DNA of 64,000 nt from Zeus faber. Lineage: Eukaryota > Chordata > Actinopteri > Zeiformes > Zeidae. Where the stretch lies: positions 868,001 to 932,000 of the forward strand of contig OY482866.1 of assembly GCA_960531495.1 (NCBI GenBank). Reading direction: 5' to 3'. Positions 14,101-22,621 of this stretch are shown in pieces. Under the pieces are notes generated by a model. The model ran no database searches and was not told the origin of the DNA. It worked only from the letters and a program-made list of their open reading frames with translations. The stretch's first letter is position 1, and every line of letters begins with the position of its first letter. The position numbers and the translations under genes are program-made.

Positions 14101-15265
14101 ACGATTGAAATATTGAAATAAAGAATGAAAGTTTGAAAGAAAGATTGAAAGAAAGTTTTAAAGAAAGAAAGAAAGATTGAAATAAATAATGAAAGAAAGA
14201 TTGAAAGAAGGAATGAAAGAATGAAAGAAAGATTGAAAGATTGAAAGAAATATTGAAAGAAAGAACAATTGAAAGATTGAAAGAAAGAATGAAAGATTGA
14301 AAGAAAGATTGAAAGATTGAAAGAAAGATTGAAAAAATGAAAGATTGAAAGAAAGAATAAAAGAAAGATTGAAAGAACGATTGAAAGATTGAAAGAAAGA
14401 ATGAAAGAAAGATTAAAGGAAGGAATGAAAGAATGAAAGAAAGATTGAAAGATTGAAAGAAATATTGAAAGAAAGAACGATTGAAAGATTGAAAGAAAGA
14501 ATGAAAGATTGAAAGAAAGATTGAAAGATTGAAAGAAAGATTGAAAAAATGAAAGATTGAAAGAAAGAATAAAAGAAAGATTGAAAGAACGATTGAAAGA
14601 TTGAAAGAAAGAATGAAAGATTGAAAGAAACATTGAAAGAAAGATTGAAAGATTGAAAGAAAGAATGAAAGAGAGATTGAAAGATTGAATGAAAGATTGA
14701 AAGATCGATTGAAAGATTGAAAGATTGAAAGAAAGATTGAAAGAAAGATTTAAAGAAAGATTGAAATATTGAAAGAAATATTGAAAGAGAGAAAGATTAA
14801 AAGTAAGAAAGATTGAAAGAAAGAATGAAAGAAAGATTGAATGATTGAAAGATTGAAAGAAAGATTGAAAGAAAGAATGAAAGATTGAAAGAAGGAATGA
14901 AAGAATGAAAGAAAGAATGAAAGAAAGATTGAAAGAAAGATTGAAAGAAATATTGAAAGAAAGAAAGATTGAAAGTAAGAAAGATTGAAAGAAAGAATGA
15001 AAGAAAGATTGAAAGATTGAAAGAAAGATTGAAAAAAGAAAGATTGAAAGAAAGATTGAAAGAAAGATTGAACGACTGAAAGAAAGAATGAAAGAAAGAT
15101 TGAAAGATAGATTGAAAGAGAGATTGAAAGAAATATTGAAAGACTGAAAGAAAGAATGAAAGAAAGATTGAAAGAAAGATTGAAAGAAAGAAAGAAAAAT
15201 TGAAAGAAAGATTGAAAGATTGAAAGAAAGATTGAAAGAACGATTGAAATAAAGGAGAACGAAAG
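11111..15265. repeat. Higher-order unit L3, truncated at the array edge
   Basis: This copy follows L2 closely to about 14394 and then follows the L1 version of the region missing from L2. From about 14640 the word order becomes harder to match with either copy. The unit ends where non-array sequence begins. It is the copy nearest the array border, where more divergence and truncation are expected in satellites. Confidence 0.8.
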
Positions 15266-15376
15266 AAAGGTTGATCCATTAACATCAGCACAACCCCATT
15301 GTGTTAATTGTTCTATGATAAGATTGAAAGAAAGATTGAAAATAAGATTGAAAGAAACAAAGATTGAAAGAAAGAT
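15266..15376. other. Left-array border with a short foreign insert and hairpin
   Basis: About 50 bp of non-satellite sequence (15270-15318) interrupts the GAAA words. Some 55 bp of satellite then resume before the array ends for good near 15376. The insert contains an imperfect hairpin at 15278-15308, with arms ATTAAC/ACAA and TTGT/GTTAAT, a CCCC-containing loop and a 6-nt bulge. I see no gene here. Confidence 0.7.
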
Positions 15377-15518
15377 TTAAAAAAAATGAGTACTAGTCAC
15401 TTTTAAAAAATCATTTGTCCTATGGATTAAATGCCATACACACTTGCATCTCTCCCCTCCCACCCCACACACATTCACATGACCAATCCTCCCAACACCC
15501 AAACACACATGCGTACAT

Positions 15519-15519
<1 letters not shown>

Positions 15520-15552
<33 letters not shown>
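15520..15552. repeat. (CA)n microsatellite
   Basis: About 16 uninterrupted CA dinucleotides lie 27 bp upstream of the Ty3/Gypsy element. The preceding 60 bp, rich in CCCACACACATTCACAT, resemble 18060-18105 on the far side of that element. Confidence 0.95.
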
Positions 15553-15555
<3 letters not shown>

Positions 15556-15579
15556 CACAGGAATAAATGTACCCGTACA

Positions 15580-16082
15580 TGTTAGGCCCACGGCCTCCCA
15601 GCGCCACTAGAGGCCGCCCTTGCCCCATCTGCAGCTCCCTACTCAGACCCAATTGCACACACCTGGGATCAATTACCCGCACTGTATTTAGCCCCAGCTT
15701 CCTAGCCATTCCTTGCCAGACCGTCAACTAGCTTTCCCCGAGTTGCATCGCGATTGGCTCCCTTCCTAGTTCCTAGTTCCTAGTTCCTAGTTCCTAGTTC
15801 CCAGTTCCCAGTTCCTAGTTTATGTCTTGTTGTCTCGCCTTCCCTTCACCTGTCTGTCTCCGCTTGTCGACCAGGACTCTCCACCCAGCCTGGTTCCCCG
15901 TCTCTCCACCCGGATCCTGGACCCCATCTCCTGGTCATCATCGTCCCTGCCCTGCCCTGCTCCATCCCCTCCCGACCAGGTCCCCCCGGCCAGCTCCACC
16001 GTCCCAGTTAATAAACATCCCTTGCCTGCCTCCCGTGTCCCTGTGTCGTGCGTTTGGGTTCCTCCCTGTTCGGGTCGTGACA
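15580..16082 (+). repeat. 5' LTR of the Ty3/Gypsy element
   Basis: The LTR runs from TGTTAGGCCC to GTCGTGACA and is 503 bp long. It contains a run of TTCCTAG/TTCCCAG heptamers (about 15765-15820) and an AATAAA polyadenylation signal near 16009-16014. Its 3' part is nearly identical to 17596-17965. By eye I count about five substitutions plus small indels, which suggests a fairly recent insertion. Confidence 0.88.
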
Positions 16083-16103
16083 GTACGGTCTGGCCAGGAA
16101 AAC

Positions 16104-17051
16104 ATGGACCCAGCCGACACAGAAGGGCTCCGCCGCGCACTCCGGGACAGAGGAGTGTTGCTTGGGCAACATGACCGGGTCCTCCGGGACATCGCGGAAC
16201 ACCTCCGGACCATCTCTGCGGCCGTCAGCAGCCTGCAGGGCCCTCCGGCCCCCGTGGCCTCCCCTGCTCCTCCGACCTGCCCTCCTTCCCCCACCAGGGC
16301 TCCCAGCGCCTCTCTCGTTCCCCCTGAGCCCCACGTTCCGGCTCCAGCGCCTTACGACGGAGATTTCGGCACCTGCCGCGCCTTCCTTGTGCAGTGCGCG
16401 GTGGTTTTCCAACAGCGGCTGTCGTCGTACGACTCCGATAGTGCCCACATCGCGTTCCTCATCTCCTGCCTGAGAGGGGCGGCTCTCGGCTGGGGTTCCG
16501 CGGTTTGGAGTCAGGGGGGTCCCGTGAGTCTCTCCTACGATCTGTTTACCCGCGAAATGAGGAGAGTCTTCGACCACCCAGTTTGCGGCAAGGAGGCCGC
16601 CAGAAGACTCCTCTCCCTCCGCCAGGGTTCCCGTAGCGTCGCCTCCCTCGTCGTCGAGTTCAGGACTCTAGCCGCGGAAAGCGGCTGGAATGACGGAGCC
16701 CTGCAGGACGTGTTCCAGCGTGCCCTGAACGACGAGTTGCGGGACGAGCTGGCACGGCGGGACGAGCCCACGGACCTGGACCAACTAGTGGAGACCTCAA
16801 TCCGCCTGGACAACCGGCTACGGGAGCGCCATCGCGAGAGGGAGGGGGCGAGCCTCCAGTCCGTGCCTCCCGCCTGGGCGGCCACGCCCCAGTCTCCAGC
16901 GCCCGCTACTCTTGGGCGCCGCACAAGTCCCCCGACTCTCTCCGATGCCGAGCCAATGCAGCTTGGTCGCTCCCGGATCTACCCAGAGGAGCGAGCACGC
17001 CGCCTACAGACCGGTGCCTCTCTGTATTGCGGTCGGCTGGGACACCTCTGA
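16104..17051 (+). pseudogene. gag: Ty3/Gypsy gag with damaged zinc knuckle
   Basis: The ATG at 16104 is the first after the LTR and opens a frame of 315 codons. The frame is open further upstream, but that part lies in the LTR. The N-terminus has a coiled-coil-like stretch. A proline-rich linker (about residues 50-80) follows, then a Gag capsid-like region (about residues 85-240) and an acidic/arginine-rich tail. Gag would form the virus-like particle that carries the element RNA. The C-terminus reaches a nucleocapsid zinc knuckle of CCHC type. Its first Cys is Ser here (SLYCGRLGHL), and a TGA stop at 17049-17051 falls inside the motif, before the last Cys. Both changes argue against function. 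Confidence 0.85.
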
Positions 17052-17590
17052 GCCACCTGCCCGGTCCGGCCACGAGAGGGCGACTCCTCGGTAGGGCTAC
17101 GCTCCGGCCGCTCCTTACCACGTCATCGCCCCTATGACTGCGCAATCAACCTCCTGCCAGGCGCCCCCCTCCCCTGCAGTCGCCTGTATAACGTCTCCCG
17201 GTCTGAACAGGAGGCCATGGAGACTCACATCCGCGACTCTCTCGCTGCCAGGATTACTCGTCCCTCGTTTTCTCCGCTAGGCGCAGGGTTCTTCTTTGTT
17301 GCGGAGAAGGACAAGACCCTCCGTCCTTGCGTCGATTTCAGGGGACTGAACGATATCACGATCAAAGACAAGTACCCCTTGCCCCTGATGGATTCAGTCT
17401 TCGTCCCCATCCAGGGGGCCACCCACTTTTCCAAGCTGGACCTCCGCAACGCTTACCACCTGGTCCGCATCCGCAAAGGGGACGAGTGGAAGACTGCCTT
17501 TAACACCCCGCTCGGTCACTTTGAGTACCTTGTTATGCCCTTTGGGCTGTCAAATGCCCCAGCGGTCTTCCAGGCCCTAATTAACGGGAG
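17052..17590 (+). pseudogene. pol: Ty3/Gypsy reverse transcriptase fragment
   Basis: Past the gag stop the same frame stays open and passes directly into the region just upstream of RT ([10 protein letters not shown], then [10 protein letters not shown]). The RT fingers and palm with [16 protein letters not shown] and [10 protein letters not shown] follow. No aspartic protease lies between the zinc knuckle and RT, so about the length of a protease domain has been deleted in frame. RT homology stops after QALIN near 17585, before the YxDD catalytic box. From 17596 the sequence is LTR. The enzyme would therefore lack its active site, RNase H and integrase. Confidence 0.87.
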
Positions 17591-17595
17591 GTTAG

Positions 17596-17965
17596 CAACT
17601 AGCTTTCCCCGAGTTGCATCGCCGCGTCAGCCGCGTCAGCGATTGGCTCCCTTCCTAGTTCCTAGTTCCCAGTTCCAAGTTCCAAGTTCCTAGTTTATGT
17701 CTTGTTGTCTCGCCTTCCCTTCACCTGTCTGTCTCCGCTGGTCGACCAGGACTCTCCACCCAGCCTGGTTCCCCGTCTCTCCACCCGGATCCTGGACCCC
17801 ATCTCCTGGTCATCATCGTCCCTGTCCTGCCCTGCTCCATCCCCCCCCGACCAGGTCCCCCCGGCCAGCTCCACCGTCCCGGTTAATAAACATCACTTTA
17901 TTATTTGCCTGCCTCCCGTGTCCCTGTGTCGTGCGTTTGGGTTCCTCCCTGTTCTGGTCGTGACA
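17596..17965 (+). repeat. 3' LTR, missing its first 145 bp
   Basis: Similarity to the 5' LTR begins at CAACTAGC, which is position 15725 in the 5' copy. The preceding sequence is RT. Differences from the 5' LTR include a duplicated CGCGTCAG, fewer TTCCTAG heptamers and a short ACTTTATTAT insertion after the AATAAA signal. The end TGACA followed by GTACA fixes the right border. Confidence 0.88.
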
Positions 17966-18104
17966 GTACATCCAGTATGTATACACACACAGTCATGTTA
18001 ACCTATACACTGTGGTTTAAACAGGACTACGTACTACCCATATGCACTCACAGCACTGTGTATATCCTCTCCCACCACACACATTCACATAACAAACCGT
18101 CCCG

Positions 18105-18105
<1 letters not shown>

Positions 18106-18143
<38 letters not shown>
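18106..18143. repeat. (CA)n microsatellite
   Basis: About 19 CA dinucleotides. Flanking sequence resembles the flank of the CA tract at 15520-15552. Confidence 0.95.
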
Positions 18144-18145
<2 letters not shown>

Positions 18146-18359
18146 GATGCAAGTCATATCAACACAGCTGAAGCCGCCTTGTGTTATGAATTCCTCTCAT
18201 GCCGCAGCCTTCAGCTCTCCAGTAGCTCTCCAGCAGCTCCTCGTGTCCCAGCAGAGCTGCCGTGCAGTTGTTCTGCTGCTAAAGGCTGTCAACGTTCAGC
18301 GGGCGGACGCTCGTTTGCCCCCACCCTCCGAGCTCCCCTGCCATCCAGGGTCCTTCTGA

Positions 18360-18385
18360 CCCCCCCCCCCCCCCCCCCCCCCCCC
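18360..18385. repeat. 26-base poly-C tract
   Basis: An uninterrupted run of about 26 C residues (poly-G on the other strand) sits at the left edge of a G+C-rich stretch. The exact length is prone to sequencing error. Confidence 0.9.
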
Positions 18386-20477
18386 TTTAGCAGGGAGCTT
18401 GCCATCCTGCTTCTGTGTGTGGCCAGAGTCCACCGCTGCACACATCCCCTGGCCGACACGGCCCGTTGTGTTGTTGTTTTTTTATAATAGGGGGGATAAA
18501 CAAAGTGTGTGTGTGGCGGAACAATCTCACGGGTTACAGGGGCCAAGTTGGGTTCACCTGTCGACGATGACGAAGCCCGGCATTGACGTGCAAGCTTGGC
18601 GGCGGTAGTGGAGTCGGGTGGTGGGGGTAGGCAGACTCAGAGCTTTACAAGGAGCGGGGCCGGGAAATGTGGCGCACGGCTGAAGGCGACGTAGCTAAAT
18701 CACCTCCACGGGGTGTTTACGGGGAAGGATCATTAGCGAGCTCGGCTACCTGCGTTACCCCTCGCTCTCCCTCCGTCAGCGTTTCGGCAGGAGTCCAGGG
18801 AGTCTGATGCCCTCATTAATAAAGATTACTATCTTATCCTACAATGAATAGTAGTAATTTTAATAATTATGCCGAACAGCGATAAACTTAATCTCATTAA
18901 ATTAATGCCCAATCGTTCTTCTTTACAAAGAATAATCCACGTATTCATAATAATAAATAATAATTTGGTTATCAAAATGCGTCATTATAGACGTTTTTTT
19001 TAATATCTTAATGGTATATTTTGTACGATCACATTAGCATGATGTAATAATAATTTTGGGAATGCATTATTAAAATATATTAAAATAATTTATTTGGATG
19101 GAGTAATTTTTTGGAGAAGCTTCCGCATTGCGGGAGGAGAACGTCTGAGAGAAGCACACTATATTTACCCTATCTCCTCATGCCGTGACTGTGCCCAATA
19201 TTGAAACAGCAGAAGAAGAACGGGGGCAATAAAATGGATATAGAGTAAGTGCACGAAAAAAAAATGTTTTAGAAAGTTAACTTTTCAATTGTTACACGTT
19301 TTTGCTGTTAAATGCTAGCAGTTTTGTGTTATAACACGATATAACACGGAGAGATTATGCATGCAAAAGTTAATGACTTTGTTTTATTTTATAAAGCCGT
19401 TTTTAACATGCACAGTATCTAGCTTTAGTTAAATGTGTGTTGGAGTGGAGTGTTAACTAGCATTTAGATTTAGTTTACTGTGTGTTGGTGCAGGGAGACG
19501 GTACTGTGAGAGAGAGACGGTTTTCAAACAGACAGACGGACCCGCTAGCTAAGTTTCTCTTGATCGGTTCTCCACCAAAGCGTGCTGAGAGAGTCCGGAC
19601 TGTTTTTTGCCAGTTTAGACTTTATTTGAAGGTACAATGGTACCTCGACTTGTGACTGCATCTACTTACTAATCCAAGATACGATAGTCGCTAAAATTAG
19701 CATCGTCTTACGACTGACTGCTCCAGGATACGACCGTGGAAATTTGTAGTTGGCGCGTCGGCGTCAGTCAGCGGGCGACCTACATCGTGTGTGCACGTTG
19801 TTCGTGGCTTATCGATTTTTTTTTCATATTTACTGTGTTTGTGCTGTGCATTTTGTTTTTTTGTTTTTTAACTTATGAAAGCAATATGTGCTCTCTGTCA
19901 TTTGGGTGGGCCGGCTGTACAAGTGGTTGCCTGCTGAAATAGAATATTTTCTGCAATGATATCTGTTATCCTCGGGCAGTGCCTGACTTTAAGGATAAAC
20001 AGTAAAAGATAACATTTATAAAGTCGCGATCATGTGGGACATCTGGAACAATCACAGCATCCCATTTTGCTGGTTCATACACATTGCTGTATGGAGGTGA
20101 TTTAGCAGCATGAGAAATCTACCACTGAATTTTGGAGTCCTAAATAGTTGTAACTGGTTCTAATGTTGTGGCTGATCGGTGTGTATGTTGTTGTATGATG
20201 TTGTTGTGATTTTATTTTTTCCTATTGAAATAAAAAAAAATGAAAGTCAAACCTGATTTTAAATTTCACTCATCCTTTGGTCATGAAATGGAAAAATAAT
20301 TTTTCAATTTAGATTTTTGTATCTCCAAAAAAGCAAAATTTGAAAACCACTCATACCCCATTTTTTCCATTTCTGATTCTGAATTGAGAATAGAGTAACC
20401 AAAAGATACAGCGATTGAAAGACCTGGTCTACACTCCTAATTGTATTTGTCCTTTTACATTTCTATTTCTATCTTAG
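18386..20477. other. No gene recognised; G+C-rich segment then A+T-rich DNA
   Basis: 18386-18800 is G+C-rich with several CpGs and could be an old promoter region for the decayed gene that starts downstream; this is only suggestive. 18830-19480 is A+T-rich with no coding signal. 19635-19790 has the look of a dispersed repeat (GGTACCTCGACTTGTGACTG and related strings), and 20020-20190 may be another. Neither family is identified. An ATG followed by GTAAGT at 19234-19250 was considered as a first exon and rejected on phase. Confidence 0.6.
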
Positions 20478-20701
20478 AAATCTCTGAGAGAAGGAGGTGG
20501 TTACCTGAGGAGGTCCATGCGGTGGAAAAGAACCTGAAGGCTTTCATTGAAAGTGGTAAAGTGCCGGGAAGGACTGAGTGTGATGCATGTATTAGAGCTT
20601 CACCTGAAGCTCTAAACCAGCGAAGCTGGACTGCATTGAAGTACTATGTAAAAAATCGTATCACTGCCATCCAATGCGAAAGTGCGAGAAGAATTTATTA
20701 A
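20478..20701 (+). pseudogene. Myb/SANT-like exon of a decayed gene
   Basis: After a pyrimidine-rich acceptor ending in AG at 20476-20477, a frame encodes ISERRRWLPEEV, then a basic and aromatic helix set (GKVPGRTECD, RSWTALKYYV, KNRITA) and ends in TAA at 20701. Tryptophans about 45 residues apart and the WLPEEVHAVE motif resemble a Myb/SANT-like DNA-binding domain. From general knowledge, a similar module occurs in uncharacterised teleost proteins together with an SGNH-like domain, and SGNH-like exons do lie downstream at 22622-24450 on the same strand. No convincing donor site is visible before the stop, so the exon may be truncated. Function is not assigned. Confidence 0.55.
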
Positions 20702-20880
20702 TAGAGTTGTTAAAGCATTTGCTCAAACATGTTGGTTCACGTTGCTCAAAAATGTTGGTTCATTTGATGCAACTTCATTTTTGATGATGTTTGTGTTGTT
20801 CGTTGGCATCCTGAGTACCCAGGTATACACTGGAGTTCAACTAGTTATTGATTTTATCAGGCGAAAACATTGATAATTAG

Positions 20881-21350
20881 TAGTTAGGTGCAGTCAAAGG
20901 CCGCAAGTCAATTCATCTGCTGATAACAACTGACTCTACGGTGGCCAACGGGAAAACTCTGCAACTAAAGAAAATACATGTAAATAGACAAAACGCAAGC
21001 AAATTTAGAAAATGTCATCATCAATTTGACAACACAGGCAACAACACAATGGAAAAGTTCACGAAGGAACAAACTTAAAATAAAAACATCAAGAAATGTT
21101 TGTGTATCATATCTGATATATTCCCCAAATGAAGTGTCCGTGGTGAATTGCTTTTAAGTTTGTTTCTGTGCAAATGTTTCCATTGTTTTGCATCTCTTGC
21201 CTGTGTTGTCAAATTGATGATGATGTTTTCTGAATTTGCTTGTGTTTTGTCTATTTGCAGTGAGTTTTCGTGCCGACCACCGTAGGGTAGGTTTTTATCA
21301 GCAGATTAATTGAAAATGGATAGTTAGGTGCAGGCAAAGGCCAAAGGTCA
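20881..21350. repeat. Foldback (palindromic) element with 30-bp flanking direct repeats
   Basis: The left arm (about 20915-21045) and right arm (about 21200-21306) are inverted copies of each other. Shared strings include ATCTGCTGATAA, TACGGTGG, AATAGACAAAAC, AAGCAAATT and CATCATCAATTTGACAACAC. A loop of about 150 bp separates them. Two 30-bp direct repeats with 26/30 identity by eye flank the palindrome at 20881-20910 and 21321-21350, both starting TAGTTAGGTGCAG. No transposase is visible. It could be a MITE or foldback element. The direct repeats are unusually long and diverged for a target-site duplication. Confidence 0.75.
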
Positions 21351-22621
21351 GGGTTTACCACCATACTACTCTTCCCCCGCGTGAATACATTGCACTTTTT
21401 CTTTGTTACAAAGCATATCAGGAGACTTACTGAGCCCTGTGTGAGCCCTTGTTTGTTTTCTTGTGCCATCTGCTCCTTTTTATTTTATAATAAATAATTG
21501 TAATTTTTTATCTACATTTTGTACAGTGGGTGTAGGTTTATTCCCCGTTCGATTAAGTTTGGAAGAAAATATTATACTGTCAAAACCATCAAATTAAATA
21601 ACAATTGATTCTGTGCTCTCTTTTAAAGTATATGTGGTATTTGTCATACTTATCTGGAAATCAATTGATGAACCGGTATTTAAGTCGAAAATGATCTGCA
21701 TAATATGCTCAAATTTACTACATTTACTTACAGCGTGCTTAGGTAGAAAAATAATCTTTACTTTCCAATTTTTGATATGTTTAAGTGGTGTTGGCCTGAG
21801 GCCTGATTTCTTAAATTGGTTGTATATCCTTTCAAATTAATAATTATACTTTTGGAAGGTTTATATTTTTCAATCAGAATCTGACCTATTGATTAAAAAA
21901 AGTGTTCAGTGTCAAAGTTTGCATGTCAATAGACCATAACATGGTGGGTCCCCTGTGTAATCAAAAAGTCAGGTGGGGTTCCCATGAGGCTCAAAAATTC
22001 AGGTCTAAAATCTTTTTGAGGGTTATCATTTTTTAAAGTAGTTTTTGTATCATCAAAAAATGATCCGTGATTTATGTACTCAACACTAAACATTTTACGA
22101 GACACAAGGACGCGTTAGCATGGGCTATGCCACGTGAAAACCCCAGCATGCAATGGGGGGCGTACCTTCGTATTCCTGTCTATTATTTGTCCGCATTTTG
22201 TTAATTGTTTATATTCTTGTTATTTACATTTACATTTACATTTAGTCATTTAGCAGATGCTTTTATCCAAAGCGACTTACAAGGGAGAATAACATTCAAG
22301 CTACAGCTATTTCTCTACATTCTGCTGGTACTTGTAGAGTTAATTGACTAACCGATATGATGGTCTATAGACCAATCAATAGAAAAAATAGTTTCACCTT
22401 TACAGCCAGCAGTAAGGTTTTTGGATGCTTTAAATTGCAGTACACTTGTTCTAGAAAATGATCAGTTTCTAAGTTATGGAGCCATTTCAAAATGTTATTG
22501 TCGAATTAGTGTCTTGTGCTGTTCTTATTTATCTATTGTGCCTCAACACTTTTAGAAGCCTCGTGGAAAGTCAGTAGTATTTATTTTGGGTTTTTGTCTG
22601 TTAAGAAACAGGTGATCACCA
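21351..22621. other. Non-coding interval, intron-like
   Basis: A+T-rich sequence without a coding signal lies between the Myb-like exon and the SGNH-like exons. If these belong to one gene it is intronic. It contains one recognisable dispersed-repeat piece (22222-22292). Confidence 0.6.
22222..22292 (+). repeat. Teleost-type interspersed repeat fragment
   Basis: A short ACATTT tandem run leads into CATTTAGCAGATGC, then TTATCCAAAGCGACTTAC. This motif is recalled as very common in teleost genomes at the ends of interspersed repeats. I cannot assign the family without a repeat library. Confidence 0.7.

Larger units (their letters stand above)
1..15376. repeat. Left satellite array of GAAA/GATT/GAAT tetranucleotide words
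   Basis: Almost the whole stretch is a concatenation of 4-base words. GAAA is the backbone, and GATT, GAAT and rarer GACT, GATA, GAGT and GAAG words are interspersed. The + strand is very rich in A and G and nearly free of C. The order of variant words is not random: long word strings recur at kilobase spacing, so this is a higher-order repeat and not a simple microsatellite. No gene is supported. Open minus-strand frames exist because the words TTTC, AATC and ATTC cannot form a stop codon in any frame. The array runs off the left edge of the window, so its full length is unknown. Confidence 0.97.
15580..17965 (+). mobile_element. Internally deleted Ty3/Gypsy LTR retrotransposon with target duplication
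   Basis: A full LTR (TG...CA) is followed by a gag-like reading frame, a reverse-transcriptase fragment and a partial second LTR ending with the same TGACA. The 5 bases GTACA lie immediately before the element (15575-15579) and immediately after it (17966-17970), a typical target-site duplication. The protease and everything after the middle of the RT palm (RNase H, integrase) are missing, as is the first 145 bp of the 3' LTR. The copy cannot move on its own. The RT sequence ([22 protein letters not shown]) places it in the Ty3/Gypsy superfamily. Its close similarity to elements repeated in teleost genomes is from general knowledge and was not searched. Confidence 0.9.

Noticed and set aside
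1..15265. CRISPR-like array of repeats and spacers
   Set aside because: Word lengths are irregular, there are no unique spacers between identical repeats, and the context is eukaryotic.
15822..16103. Upstream extension of the gag frame and overlapping frames on both strands at 15820-16300
   Set aside because: These lie in the LTR. The 5' part is repeated at 17697-17963 as part of the 3' LTR, so they are not separate genes.
18721..18740. GGAAGGATCATTA, identical to the 3' end of 18S rRNA
   Set aside because: Only about 13 bases match. The upstream sequence lacks the conserved 18S helix text, so this is a chance match.
19234..19250. ATGGATATAGA followed by GTAAGT as first coding exon of the Myb-like gene
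   Set aside because: The reading phase left by this exon does not match the phase required at the acceptor before 20478. An extra exon would be needed and none is visible.
20682..20873. 63-codon hydrophobic frame after the Myb-like exon
   Set aside because: It overlaps the exon end in another frame, has no recognisable motif and looks like chance openness in A+T-rich DNA.
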